64,000 bases of DNA from Danio rerio (GCF_049306965.1 NC_133197.1:4955001-5019000); one strand, 5' to 3'; counted from the first letter of the stretch, positions 24,615 through 37,616 are shown. Notes: generated by a model from the sequence alone, not told the origin. Numbers and translations: made by a program.

Positions 24615-27600
24615 AGTACTACAAATCTGCTGATAAACTACATATTCAGTCACACACACACACACACCTGCTCCAAGTCTCCACTGATTAGACTCCCACA
24701 GCTGATCCATGCTTCAAGACTGATTGCACACAGTATTTAAGCAGCACACACACTCATTCACATTACCGAGTTTTGTTTATCTGTAAGGTGACATTACAAC
24801 GCGTTATCCTGGTCTTGTTTTCCCGTGTTTTGATCTTAGCCTTGTTTATCCAGTTCTCCTGTTTAGCCGCCTGCCTTCTGACCCCTCGCCTGTGTTTGAC
24901 TTCGATTCTGGACTGCCTGTATAGATCTGTTTGCACCTGTGTTGACCATCGCCTGCCTGACTATTCTGAATAAACCTGCGTTTGGATCCTACCTTCTGTT
25001 GTCAGTGTCACTCCCCGGCGTTACATTCACTGGTTCAGAGGTTGCAAAGTGAAAGGCAAGGATCAAAGCACAGATTTAATGTAAAGAAAGTGGGGTAGAA
25101 TGGTAAAATATGGGGGAATTTTGGCAATTTACATGAGCGAAGTGAACAGGAAGTGTTTGTGGAGAAACATCTTTGCAAGGGAATGCAAAACTTTGCGAGA
25201 GAACGCAAAAACTTAGAAATATATATTTGCCTTCCACCCATTTTTTTCTCTTTCACCCAGCCAATTTTTTTCTCCTCCACTACGTCCCTCCCGGGGTTCC
25301 GTAGAAATAGACTTAGAGACATGGTCAAAACTTCTACAAGCTCCTTGCGTTAGACTGATACATTTGATGAAAACTTTTATTCTTTCTTTATGTGTAATCA
25401 GGTGTTTTGCCACAAGTCTCTTGCTGCTCATGTATTAGTAATATGTTTTTAATACTTCTGCAATCAATGTTTAACTCTACCAAAGCTAAACAAGATCATA
25501 GATAGTTCATGTTTGATGTCCCTGCAAAGCTAATTTGGTGTACTGAACGATTGTTTACATTTTATGTTAATACGTGTGCAACATATTAACATTTTAAGAA
25601 ACTTGAACGTTCCTTCATAAGTTTATGTCTATGTAAATGAACATGGTTTAAAACTAAAAGTTAACTTCTCATTGGTCAACTTGGCCCTGGTAGGTGGGTA
25701 TTTTTCCCCCAATAGTCTCCAGAACAAACCATCATTATACAACAACTTGCTTAATTACCCTAACCTGCCCAGTTAACCTAGTTAAGCCTTTAAATTACAC
25801 TTTAAGCTGTATAGAAGTGTCTTGAAAAAATATCTAGTCAAATATTATTTACGGTCTTAATGGCAAAGACAAAATAAATCAGTTATTAGAGATGAGTTAT
25901 TAAAACTATTATGTGTAGAAAAGCGTTGAAAAAAGCTTCCTTCCGTTAAACAAAAATTGGGAAAAAAATAAACAGGGGGATTAATAAATCAAGGGGGTCT
26001 GTTTGTGGTTTCCTGTAACGCATATTTCCTGTCACTGTGTTTTAGCTTTAGTCTAAGTTTGTTGTTTGTATTTTTGATGCGTTGTTTATGACCTCATGAC
26101 AGTTTTGACTATGATATTGGATTGACCTGTTTGTGTAACGGGGAGACTGACACAGAGGGATCCATTTTGCAGTATTTATTAAATCACAATCAAGGACAAA
26201 CATCCAATACGCACAATAGTGCGAACACACATTAACAGTAATCAATCAAGGTCGTGGGGCTGGCGGCTGACAGACACACAGTGATTTACCAGGCTTAGAT
26301 CAGTGGCAGGCAGCGTGGTTCAGAGTCCTAATAGCAGGCGTGGGTCGAGGGCAGACAGCGTGGTTCAGAATCCGTGTGATAAGCAAGGGTCGTGGGCAGG
26401 TAGAAGGCACCTCAAGGTAAGAACAATCCGGGGTTATACACAGGAGATCAGGCAGGAACGACCGCTCAGTAATGCTGGCCAGGGCTAAACAAGACTTCGC
26501 AATGAACAGTGGTTTGAGTGTGGCTTATATAGGTGGCGTGGGTCATTACCGTGATTCAGTTCAGGTGTGTGCACAATCAGTGTATGTGGATGATGTAATG
26601 CTAGAAGTCCGGGGATGGCGGCCTCTCCTGGCCAGCGAGGGGAATGACTGGGACCGAGTCAGTGACAGTTTGATTCTTGATTTTTCCTGTTTTTGTTCAT
26701 GATTAGCTTCACAAATACTTTCTTTAATAAATTATTACTAAGCTGCAATTGGACACTACCTCTCTTGTTTTCAGCATGCCGAGACCCAAAGGTGACAAAC
26801 AGTGTAGATGTAAAGTTAAAGCCGAAGTCTTTGAAACCGTATTGATGAGAGAAATCGCATTATATATATATTTGAGTTATCTGCCAATTGGGAAATCTAG
26901 TACTCGATCTGAGACACCTTTGGCTTGATCCATGTACTTCAGATCAAGTTTAGATTGAATTGTAGTTCATTCTTTCTTATCTTTTCCCCATATGACTCTG
27001 CAGTGAGCACCATATGACTAATATCAGCTCTGCTTTAGCTAAACATAATCTGTCATCTTTCTTTTAAAAATGTTAAACAACACAACATTGCTTAAATGAT
27101 CAGATATTTCTGAAGATCTATTTCTAAACTGGAGTAATTATAACATGTGAAAGCAATATTAAACTCACCTAAGACAGTGAGAATGAAAAGGACATTTCTC
27201 ATACGATAGTGTACTTTATAACCTCCAGCATGTTCAGATGTGATGTTTGTGATGGTCAAATGTCCAGTTTGTTTATCAAGTTTCAGTCTGTTGCTGAATC
27301 TCCCATCAAGAACATCATCATATAATCTGATGCGCCGATTATAGATTTTAGCAATTACAGTGTTTTCATATCCAAAACGCCAATGAATATCATCATAATC
27401 CATCATTTCAGTGAGATTAGGGTTTAAAGTGACTGAATCTTCCTCCTTCACTGATATTTCATCTTCATCATCAAACACACAAACAGAAACAGGGTTTGTG
27501 TCAGATTAAAATCATTACGAAATGAAAAGCTCTAGTGTTGTTTCTGAAAGCTGATTTTAACAACAGAAAAATACAATAATATGAGAATTAAAATTTAATC

Positions 27601-29701
27601 TAGTGATTGAAAAATAAACCAAATGAAACATTTGTAACTCACCATAGACATACAGATGGAAGAAAATATAAAGATAGTTGGTATGTATTCTATAATCTCC
27701 AGCATGTTCAGTTCTGATGTCTGTGATGATCAGAGATCCAGTTTTCTTGTCCAGTTTCAGTCTGTCTCTGAATCTCCCACCAAGAACATCATCAAATACA
27801 GAGAATCTGCCAGCTGTAACATTAACCTCAGCAATTTCTTTAGATTCAAACCTCCACTTAATCTGATCATCATTCATCATGTCAGTAACACCAGAGCTCA
27901 GAGTGACTGAATTCCTCATTTTCACAGACACTTCTTTAACGTCTGCTGTATAACAAAAACACATGAGGAAGAAACAAACATTAAGACGGTCATTTGATGA
28001 TTTACAAAAGTAAATTTACATTTAAAATTAATATAATAAATCAACAAAAACAAAAGCAGGTTTGGGTTAAAAACTGTGTCTTTGTGCTGGTTAAAATATG
28101 AATCAGAACTAATATTTAACTCACTATCAACTTTGAGTTTAATAGAGATAGTTTCATTGTTGGTCTGTGCTTTATAAACTCCAGCATGTTTAGTTCTGAT
28201 GTCTGTGATGGTCAGAGATCCAGTTTCATTGTCCAGTGTCAGTCTGTCTCTGAATCTCCCATCAAGAACATCATCAAATACAGAGAATCTGTTGGTCTGT
28301 TCATTGATTTCTGCTATTAAAGTCTCTTCATTTCCAAACCTCCACTGAATCTGATCATCATTCTTCAGTTCAGTGACACCAGATCTCAGAGTGACTGTTC
28401 CTTCCTCACTCCTATAACGATAATGAACTCCACCTGCAGAACAGAGTTTGTCAGATTAAAGCTTTAAATGTCATTTCATGAGTTCACACTCACAGATATC
28501 TGACTGAACAGAACTCGTGTTATTGCCCTTGTCAGGATAGAGAGACAGACACTGTGGGCCAAACCTAACAACATTTGGAACAATTAAATAAATAAATGTA
28601 CAAAGACAAATGTATAAAGATAAAACAAGCAAAAATACATATAAACTTTAGAAAAGCAAAGCAAAAGTAAAAAACTTATTTATACTTTTTTTCCTTACAG
28701 CATGATTTTTCTGCTGGTGTAAACATTGAACAGCAGCAGCAGCACCTCCACAAGCTTCTTATAGGATGTGGAAAGCACAATTCTCTTATTTATATGCAGA
28801 AAATCAGCAAATCTGTGGTTACAAAAATGTCAATGCCACGGTTTATACACGGATGTCCTTGTTGATCATAATAAATATAACAAATATGAACAGATCTTTT
28901 AATCCCAGCTTCTTTACAAATCCTGTTTTGTGGACATGTTTATATCTGTTGCTTTGACTACATGTTAATATGCTGCCAAATGAATGTGATGGATGGGATA
29001 AACCGCACTTCTACGTCACGCCGTGGTCGACCACAAAATCACTGGGATTTGGATCCTATTTGTGCCAATCGATGACTTGTTGAGATGAGTGCAGTGATTC
29101 TAAATGTATATCCAGTATAATCATTATAATCAGATTATATTTAAGATAATAAGATTATATAAACAGACACAATTTATTAAATCTCTCTCCATCTTGCTGA
29201 CTTCTCTGTGTTTCTGCCCAAGATGTCTGCATAGTTCTCTTTTTGCATACACAGACTCTGATGCTGTGCTGCAGAAAATGAGGAAGTTTGCTCTTGCGTT
29301 TGCTTCTGAAGTTAACAGGAGGAGAATGTTGGTTCACAGGCGTTTGTGACTACAATGTTGTGGCACAATCAAGAACTGAGCAGAGAGGATTAGGTGGCGT
29401 TAATAGTTCACTTCCAGAAGAAACATTTCCTGCCAAGCTCTTATCAGCCCCATACATACAATTAAGGTTAAAATAGATGATAAAATAATGTAATACAAGA
29501 TTTTGGCTACATCAAATCATGAATGTACATCAACAGTATCCACAATCATGTCATGTACACATGTCTGGTACTCCATAGATTAAACCATTCGTTCTATACA
29601 TGCTATCAGAACAGAAAACTCTGAGAATAGAAAAATATTTGCGACTCACCAACCAGACGCCACAAACAGAAGCAGAATCTGTGAAACATCTTCAACAACA
29701 T
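22807..29701 (-). CDS. Gene 3: CD2/SLAM-like receptor, three IgV + TM, C2 exon lost, 363 aa
   Basis: Spliced from 29650-29701 (signal, MLLKMFHRFCFCLWRLVG), 28125-28433 (V1), 27643-27945 (V2; a second acceptor 3 nt inward is possible), 27169-27462 (V3) and 22807-22940 (TM). The sum is 1,092 nt, all phase 1. V1 has no methionine codon near its start, so a simple ATG-based scan misses it, yet it is open throughout. The last exon ends earlier than in gene 1, at RRAEQD. The C2 exon is gone: its left flank stops near 23018 and its right flank resumes near 27012, with about 4 kb of inserted mobile DNA between. V3 is the most divergent, with an HWRFGYEN strand. This is the most diverged copy in the window. 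Confidence 0.7.
24523..25025. mobile_element. Solo-LTR-like fossil inserted in the foldback's right arm
   Basis: It runs from TGTCATGTTC to GGCGTTACA. The intact left arm shows that the uninterrupted target was GCATTCACTG, and CATTC is now present on both sides; the exact end is ambiguous by two bases. It includes a CA microsatellite. Its minus-strand start, TGTAACG, resembles that of the fossil at 26134-26667. Younger than the foldback. Confidence 0.55.
24561..24612. repeat. (CA)n microsatellite
   Basis: About 26 CA units, with a shorter CA run near 24650-24666. Confidence 0.9.
25722..26000 (-). mobile_element. Truncated copy of a high-copy zebrafish MITE
   Basis: Reverse-complement relative of the element at 31458-32003: it shares CTTGAAAAAATATCTAGTC, CATCATTATACAACAACTTG and GCCCAGTTAACCTAGTTAAG type stretches. 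The ends are approximate. Confidence 0.6.
26134..26667. mobile_element. Solo-LTR-like fossil
   Basis: It runs from TGTAACGGGGAGACTGACAC to GAGTCAGTGACA, with 5-bp duplications GTTTG at 26129-26133 and 26668-26672. It is 534 bp with TG...CA ends and no internal region. It lies in the expanded last intron of gene 3. The rest of the intron, up to 27168, shows no other element I can name. Confidence 0.65.
28125..28433 (-). CDS. Gene 3 V1 exon (103 codons, no ATG)
   Basis: It begins after TTCTGCAG with GVHYRYRSEEGTVTL and ends VKLKVD-like before GTGAGT. It contains [31 protein letters not shown] and [10 protein letters not shown]. The acceptor context matches V1 of the other genes. Confidence 0.8.
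28434..29649. other. Gene 3 intron 1
   Basis: No gene or clear mobile element is seen. Its part from about 29040 onward, together with the signal exon, is repeated in diverged form at about 33520-34870, which marks a local duplication. Confidence 0.5.
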
Positions 29702-30117
29702 TGTCAGTCCACAGATATGGAGACAAACTCTTCAAAATGGCTTCAGTGATGAACTGACAGATGCTCTTGTGTGAGGCTGCTCTGTATAAAGTCATCTGAA
29801 ACTCTACTGTCAGCTAAAATAACATCTTTCAGTGTTAAGATGTGGTCATCTAGCACTTTTGTTTCTATTTAACTCACACTCTGAAAAGACATTTGGCCTA
29901 AACAGCCTGTAGATCAATTATGCCATTTTCAGCAGAAATAAACTCTTGCTATCTTCTGTGTTTTACTTCTGGCTCTTGTTACTGGTATATGTTAAGTACA
30001 CAGTTACAATATGAGGACTTTTAGGCAAGTTCCTCTTCATAACATTATTTGAATTTCAGAAAACATGAAGAAATTCATGTGATCTAGAAATTTTTTTTGT
30101 TGGTTTATCTGTACAGA

Positions 30118-31457
30118 ACGTTCGAGGTTACAGAAGTAACCCTTCATTCCCCGAGGAGGGGAATGGAAGTGCTATACAGTGGATTTGATTTTGAAAATCC
30201 ACGTATGGGAGGTTTCGGTTCAGAAGCCGCTTGTCTGAAAGAGTATTGAACGGGCCAATGAAAGCAATAAATGGGCAGCGTAAGCTTGCACAGGTGTGCT
30301 TCATTGCCAATTATCCCAGCATATAAGCACACCTGGAGCGAGCAAACGTCATCCTTTTAAGCTGAAGAGACTTTCAAACAGCTAAGGGACAGTCATTATG
30401 GCGACAGAGTATAGCACTTCCGTTCCCCTCCTCGGGGAACGAAGGGTTACTTCTGTAACCTCGATTGTTCCCCTTCAGTTGGGGAACTTCAGTGCTATTC
30501 AGTGGATTTGATTTTTAAAATCCACGTATGGAGAACTATGGAAAGCGCCATAATGACTGCACCTTACCAACGCCCCCATGAGGGGATGGTCAGGCAAGCG
30601 TGACGCACCCACACCATGGGAGGCACAGTCCTCCAATGTGTCCCTGGCCCTAATTTATCCTACTTTATCAGAAGTTTTACGGATTTAGATATATTTTTTG
30701 GGAAGTCATGAGCGTCTAGATAATTCTAGGAAAATAAGACAGTACGTTGGGAAGCGTGCAATCCCGATAGGGAGGACGCTGCGGAGGCCATCTGCTACCC
30801 AAGGGGAATAGATGGCAGAATTTACATATGGACTAGCCCTAAGAAGGGGGAGTACCCATAGACAAAAAAGTGGTTAGCGAAGAGGGAAGACATGGGTCCA
30901 CCCAGGGGGGGGACTTAACCGTGGCGGAATAACCATATGGGATCGCCTAGTGGGGATCACGCATAGCAGGCACCTATACCCAAAACGTGGGCTGACCAGC
31001 GGGCAGACCTACAACGTAGTGGGCCAGCAGGTGACTCCTCCGCTGAGTCAGTGCTGGGGGCCACGGAGGAATCTGCAGGGCTCACCTGACGGGGAACTTT
31101 ACTGACAGATAAAAAGGCGCACGTACCTCCGTGTTAGGGAGAATGGTGCAGCAAGTGTGTTTCAACACCCTACCGAGTTGTTTCCTCAATCACCAAAGGG
31201 TTACCTAATACCCTTGAGGAAACTGGCTCCACTCGCAGATTGCAAAACCTTGCAAATGTGTTGTCGCCCAGCCTGCAGCTCTACAGATGTCTGTTAGAGA
31301 TGCGCCGCGTGCACGCGCCCAAGAGGATGCAACGCTTCCAGTGGAGTGTGCACGCACTCCCGGGGGACACGGCTCACCTCTGCTCGAGTAAGCGAGTGAA
31401 ATCCACAATCCAGTGGGAAAATCTTTGTTTCGATACGGCCGAGGCTGTACGAAGGTT
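30118..31457 (-). mobile_element. DIRS-type retroelement fossil (terminal region and recombinase tail)
   Basis: The minus strand at about 31205-31457 encodes a stretch recognisable as the C-terminal part of a DIRS tyrosine recombinase (HWIVD, RAHSTGSVASSW, LTDICRAAGWATTH). Beyond it, 30118-30560 holds GAGGTTACAGAAGTAACCC and CGGGGAACGAAGGGTTAC inverted repeats typical of DIRS termini. Only one end of the element is present and it is broken. It lies between gene 3 and the orphan signal exon. Confidence 0.65.
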
Positions 31458-32003
31458 CAGTTGAAGTCAGAATTATTAGCCCCCTAGAATTATTAGACCG
31501 CTTGTTTATTTTTTCCCCAGTTTCTGCTTAACGTAGAGCAGATTTCTTCAACACACTTCTAAACATAATAGTTTTAATAACTAATTTCTAATAAGTGATT
31601 TATTTTATCTTTGTCATGATGACAGTAAATAATATTTGACTAGATATTTTTCAAGACACTTCTATACAGCTTAAAGTGACATTTAAAGGCTTCACTAGGT
31701 TAATTAGGTTAACTAGGCAGGTTAGGGTAATTAGGCAAGTTATTGTATAATGATGGTTTGTTCTGTAGACTATCAAGAAAATATATAGCTTAAAGGGGCT
31801 AATAATTTCGTCCCTAAAATGGTGTTAAAAATTTAATAACTGCTTTTATTCTAGCCGAAATAAAACAAATAAGACTTTCTTAAGAAGAAAAAACATTATC
31901 AGACATACTGTGAACATTTCCTTGCTCTGTTAAACATCATTTGGAAAATATTTTAAAAAGAAGAAAAAATTTTGATGGGAGCTAATAATTCTGACTTTAA
32001 CTG
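31458..32003 (+). mobile_element. High-copy zebrafish MITE next to the DIRS fossil
   Basis: Inverted ends CAGTTGAAGTCAGAATTATT and AATAATTCTGACTTTAACTG. The body has GACTAGATATTTTTCAAGAC and GGTTAGGGTAATTAGGCAAG, a consensus I know as very abundant in zebrafish, though I cannot recall its formal name. It abuts the DIRS recombinase remnant, which suggests insertion into it. Confidence 0.7.
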
Positions 32004-32503
32004 TAGAAGGCTTCAGCACTGCTTCATTTGTAAATTGAGGACAAAAGTGAGCGGGTGTCGAGGATGACAGTGAAGAGGGTTGGGGAGTAGCAGAAGAAAG
32101 CGAAAGTGAACAGCGGACGGGGGAGAAAGGCGGTTGAGGAGGGGGATCGGTTAAATGAGGTGCCGCATTAGATTTTAGAGGTGCTGGATGCGGATCCGGC
32201 GTGTTCCGGCACAAATTAAGCCCTGAGCCTCAGTTGAGTAAACAGCTTCCTTTTCAGTCTATTTGCAGCCAATAAATGGAAGAAAAACTAATGTGAGGAG
32301 AAGGAGCACCTGTGTTTGACTTTCTAAACGCTTAATGTGGCTTAATGCATCAACCCAAAGTTTCTTTTTTTTAAATAAAAACCTGATGCTTTCAGTTACA
32401 TGTTACTTAAATCAGACAGAATGTTTTTTCAGTTGTTTTTAAATGTGTCTATTTCAAGTGGAATTTTGTAAAGACCAGTAATGGTAACCACCAGTTACAC
32501 CAG

Positions 32504-33272
32504 TAAGGGTGTAATAATACACAGAAGCCACGGTTCAGGATGTACCTTGGTTTTGGGGTCACGGTTCAATATGAGTTCAGTACAACAGGAATAAGCAACA
32601 ATCCCCAGCGCTTGCTCTTCTGTTCATTTTGAACAGGCAGAAATGTTTTGTCACAATCAGCTACAAAACTGAAAAGCGTCTTGTGATAAAATACAAAATA
32701 ATTAAGAATGAAAAATAAAACTTTATTACAGATTAAACCTTTAAAGGTTGAGCCCAACTTTCTCCTAAACATTAGAAAATCAGTAATTTTGCATAAATTC
32801 AGCAAGAGTCTAAACTGAAATCTCTATTAATGAACATGCTAGCTCTACTATGTCCACATAGTAGCAGGTGCAGTGGACAACAACTGTTCAGTATCGCATC
32901 TTTTGCAGCGTGTGAAGATTAAAAAAAAAAGTTTCAACATTTACACAGACACTCATTACCATAGTCATCATATAAGATGTCAGATACTCATTGCTGTCAG
33001 TTCCACAGCAGTAGACCAATCAGAAGAACTCAAAGGAGGGGCAAGCATTGCAAGCTTCTGTGTAGGAAGTTAGCATGACCACGACGGCATGGCGAACACA
33101 TTTCTGAGCGCTGCATCTCACAGGTGCTTTCTTTGTGAATGCTGCTTTATTTCCAGCCTAACAGTGACTGCACGTCTGATCTGACTGTATTTGTCGCGGA
33201 ACAGCATGAACTGCAACATCACCCCTGATATCATTACAGTTCAGGATGAATACATGTATCGTTACACCCCTA
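32504..33272. mobile_element. Probable hAT-like element with TAAGGGTGTAA ends
   Basis: Left TAAGGGTGTAATAATACAC and right GTATCGTTACACCCCTA form an imperfect inverted repeat of the CAGGGGTGTAACGATACAC type common in vertebrate genomes. I found no clear duplication, so the boundaries are tentative. Confidence 0.5.
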
Positions 33273-34649
33273 GATTCTAGGCAAGCCCAGAATTAGCTGT
33301 CTGTCAGTCTAGATCGAGAGCTCTATGATTTATTTTACTGCCTGGCTCTGCATTTATTACATTAAACATTGGGGAAAATGTGAAAGACGTTGTCTGCTTT
33401 TCAGCTCATGGTTGTTGTTTTTTTCAACAGGCACTCAGAGCGCTTCTGCACACACAAGGCAAATAAACAGCATGGTAAACACTCAATGCCTAGAAAGCTA
33501 GCGTTAAAAGTCGTCTCTTACTGCAAAAACTCATTTGTTCTGTGCCAATCGATGATTTGAGATGAGTACAATAATTCTAAATGGATATCCAGTATAATCA
33601 TTACAATAAGATTATATTTAATAAAAATATTATTTAAAAGAAACAATATATTAAATCTCTCTTCATCTTGCTTACTGTTTGCGAACATACAGTTTCAGTT
33701 TGCTCTGAAGGAGGAGAATGTCGCTTCACAGGCGTTTGTGGGTACAGAAGTGTGACATGATCAAGAACAGAGCAGAGAGGAGCTGGTGGCGTTAATAACC
33801 AGCTCACAGTTGAGGAATTCACTGTCAATTTCTTTACTACTTTAGTCAAAAACAGGCAGGGTTTGCTCCATATAGTGAACTTCTATGGTGGTTTGAAAAG
33901 CATTTTTACATTTACATTTAGTCTTTAAGCAGATGCTTTTGTCCGAAGAAGGAAAACAGCAGTTTCAGCGCAGCTACGAATGCTCTAAATGCTTCCAGAT
34001 GAGGAATAAAAGTCACAACTTGCAAAACAATCTGTCATTTTTTAATAAGAAATCTACATTTCTACACTTGTATCCACAAAGCTTGCATCCCAGAGCTAGT
34101 GCAAGACCAGCTTTAGTGGTCAAAAAGTGTACATATTTGTTGAAGGAAATTCTTACTTGACTAATGTATGCTGGTTCGTCCTCATCATTGAATATGCACT
34201 CAAACACAAGCTCTTATCAGCCCCATATATTCACCTTATTCTCTGCAGACGAGCGGACGAAGCCATTTGAATCTTTTTGGCTCGAGACTTCCTGCCTTAT
34301 TCATTTCCATTCATTTTAAGATAATAGAAACAGCTCGTTCTGCTGCTTGATGCTGCAAGCTGATATTTTTATATTATATTATTCTGCTTGGTCTGTATAT
34401 ATAGCCATGAAAACACTTGTTTGTAGAGCAAGCAGTTTGACCGTTTTTTGATGTTTATTAGTCCTTTTTCTCATATGCGGTTCAATCTGAAGTTCTAAAA
34501 CAATCGCAAAAACGAGCGCACTTCCGCATTGAAGAATAAGGTCAATACGATCAGGGTTAAGATAAATGATTAAAACCCCATGATGAAAGATTTTAGCAAG
34601 ATCTAATCATGAACGTATCAGTGTATTCACAATCATATTTGCAACTCAC

Positions 34650-34695
34650 CAACCAGACGCCACAAACACAAACAGAAGCAGAATCTGTGAAACAT
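34650..34695 (-). pseudogene. Orphan signal-peptide exon
   Basis: The ATG at 34695 opens MFHRFCFCLCLWRLVG, followed by a good GTGAGT donor in phase 1. It is a near copy of the gene 3 signal exon (29650-29701), and the flanks match too (for example CAAGCTCTTATCAGCCCCAT near 29436 and 34207). No V exon lies between this exon and gene 3's own signal exon, about 5 kb further on. It is either a remnant of a lost gene or an alternative first exon of gene 3. Confidence 0.55.
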
Positions 34696-35510
34696 CTTCA
34701 ACAACAGTTTCAGTCCACAGAGATGAGGACAAACTCCTCAAAATGGCTTCAGTGATGAACTGACAGATGCTGCTCTGTTAAAGTGATCTGAAACTCTACT
34801 GTAAGATAAAATAACATCCTTTAGTGTTAATGCATTCAGTGTTAATGTCTAGCACTTCTGTTTCTATTATATTCACACTCATTTTGCAAACGTTTCCGAG
34901 AAATGACTGAATTTTACATCTTTTTCTCTAGTGCCACACGCAAACAGCAGTGCTCAGCTTTAACAGCAGAAAACCTTTGCTATGCTAACTTTTGTTTGCT
35001 ACTTCTAGTCATTGTTGCTATTGAGTTCACAGTTAAATGATTGTAATGTAAGCTCCCCCTCATTAAATTTCTCATATTTTAGCAAACATGGATCCAGAAA
35101 TCAACACTTTATACTGTAGTTTAAGCAGACAGAAACTGCTTACAGTGGTGTCTCTAGTGGCAATGTGTAGGAATTGTTGTATTTGTTATTTAACCCTGAA
35201 CTCTTATTTGACTGTTAATGGATTCACTTTCTTGATTGTAAAGTTGTTGTGTGTTTGTTGTTTTTGTATGAACTGTAAAAATAAGAGGCTCATATAAACA
35301 AGAGAAATAAAGCACAGAAACACTTCAACCACAATCAACTGACATGATGACAAATGTCCAGCAGAAACATCAAGACCCGCATGCTGATCAGTGCCTGTTA
35401 TACCACACTTTAACACAGTCATGAAGAGTTTCAATGTAATAAATATGTGCCTACCTTTAATAACAGCATGTTTGACTTTTGCTAATTAGCAATTAGCCGA
35501 TAGCGTCCTG

Positions 35511-36585
35511 GGGTCCGTTCTTCGTACCTCGCTTAAATGATCTAAGATTATTTGGCAGATCCTGGATCTTTTAATCTTGATAACTGATCTCTCGCTAATT
35601 TGGTTCTTCAAACAAGTTCGCGAATCAGATTAGAATGTCTGGATGAACTGATCTGAGATCGCTGCGTGTGTTGTGAAGGACAGATCTATCGATCCTCGAA
35701 ATCATGATCAGCAATGCAACGATTGGCTGACGGCACAGCAGCGTAATGACATCATCTGATTAATATTCAATTATCCATGTGAGCAAAATTACATCAAATT
35801 AGCAGTAAACGGCTTGTTAAATATGACACGCAGTAACTTCACATTATTGTGAGCTGCAGGCTTTACACTTTCATTTGTCAAGACAAGAGTATTCATCATG
35901 TATTTCAATGCAAATCAATGTATTTAGTTCTACATTTAGAAAAGATTTTCTTTATTATAGTACAGTTTTTTAATCGGTGTAAAGAATAACTGGTTGTTTC
36001 CAAAAGCATTTTCATATTGGTAAAGGCGTCTGCAACTTTTGTGAAGCTTCAAATCACTATTAACTATCAAAACATGTTCATGACTGCTGACATGTATTAT
36101 TGCTTTAAAAAAAGTCACATATTGTGCATTTCTATTATACACAATTTGTACAGCGATCAAAAAAGTTCATATCAATAAGTTTTCTCTTTGCACCAGATGG
36201 CAGTCTTTGTACTTTCATTTCGAGAGTGCAGATTGTATAGCCTACGTTTTATTAATATGTATAACTTTATTTATTTTATTAATGACTATAACTTTATATA
36301 TATAGTTAAAAAATATGTACCATTTTCCCAAGTGTATATAACTACTACTGTAAGAAAATATCAGAATTCGGTACATACTTTCTGTATTATCTTTGCTTGA
36401 ACTGAGCCGATCTAATCCTGTTTATATGAATCGAACCTGCTCCCAATCAGGTTTGACCTAGCAGAACTGTTGCCATGACATCAACTCTCGGATCAGCTTT
36501 GAAGAACGAAACGATCCTGGATCATGTCAAATCGTCAATATCCAAATCCAGCTAACTGAGTAATCCACGTACGAAGAACGGACCC
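35511..36585. mobile_element. Harbinger-like DNA transposon, CTG duplication
   Basis: Ends GGGTCCGTTCTTCGTAC and GTACGAAGAACGGACCC are an exact 17-bp inverted repeat. It sits in the spacer between GCGTCCTG and CTGTTCTTCTCC; spacers without it read GCGTCCTGTTCTTCTCC, which gives a 3-bp CTG duplication. No transposase is visible in its 1,075 bp. It is absent from the equivalent spacers near 930, 7910, 43675 and 56180. Confidence 0.85.
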
Positions 36586-36711
36586 CTGTTCTTCTCCAGG
36601 TTTGTTTACGGTGGTAAATCTAAATGAACCTCTCAGCGCCCTCTGCTGGTGAAGATACTCATTACAGGACTGCTGTAACCTGCAACAAAGTGTACTAATT
36701 TGGGTTTTTAC

Positions 36712-36780
<69 letters not shown>
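36712..36780. repeat. (TG)n microsatellite
   Basis: About 34 TG units with one CG interruption, at a point where paralogous spacers carry only three or four units. Confidence 0.9.
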
Positions 36781-36782
<2 letters not shown>

Positions 36783-37286
36783 TCGCTCTGTAAAACGCGG
36801 AAATGTCCAAGGTCAACTCTAGCTTTAATAACACAATAATTTTATCAGTATAAAGAGAGCTTAAATGGCAACGTAAGAATTTATATATAAATGAAATGAT
36901 CGTGATAGGATGGACATCTGATCTGCACAATAATAACACGACAGGGTAAAGTGTAATAAGAAGTGATCTAAAAGTCCTGTAAGTGTTAAAGAGGATAAAT
37001 CAGTGAATCAGCCATCTTTTATCTCGACACACATTTAATAGCACTAATGCTCGAGTTGCAGTTTGATCTGAAATCTTTCAGGGTGGAAAGATCAGCAAAT
37101 GAAAACATAAAGCCATTACAAATAAATGAAGATTATAAGTGAAATGACGTCATGATTTATGTTTGTGAATTTGTGCAGATCATGAAGATGAAGATTTCTG
37201 CTCTGCTCAACTGTTTTACTCCTCCAGAGGGCGCTCGACACAATCAAATACAACATGAAGAGACTTTACATTTAGACAGAGAAAAC

Positions 37287-37292
37287 TTTATT
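37287..37292 (-). terminator. Polyadenylation signal of gene 4
   Basis: AATAAA on the minus strand, exactly 35,724 bp from that of gene 1. Confidence 0.65.
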
Positions 37293-37616
37293 GATGAAGA
37301 CAAGCAAATACATCTGACAAATGCACAGTGAAGTAAGATCTGTGTCTTATTTTAGAGAAATATAAACAATAAATCAAACTGAATCTGTAAAATAGTAACA
37401 CTACAAAACAAACATGAAAAATTCAATCATATATAAAATGTTCATTAGTAAAGCCTGTTGTACTGAGCTAAATGAAAGCAAAGCTTTGTATTTGAAGTCT
37501 GCTGCTGTATTTATGTCAAACCCTCACATGAGCTGCATCAGAACCATCAGGTTCATCTAAAATCTTCAAAATAAATGAAGCTGAAATGACTGAAAGCAGT
37601 TCTCTGACATCATCAT

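Larger units (their letters stand above)
23872..25303. mobile_element. Long foldback (palindromic) DNA element
   Basis: TACGGAACCCCGG at the left and CCGGGGTTCCGTA at the right, flanked by GAAATA on both sides. The left arm (23872 to about 24180) is complementary to the right arm, which is split into about 24430-24522 and about 25026-25303 by a later insert. The arms share the AAACACTTCCTGTTCAC and GATCCCAGATCAGC(G/A)TCTGTAC stretches. The superfamily is undetermined. It lies in gene 3's last intron. Confidence 0.7.
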
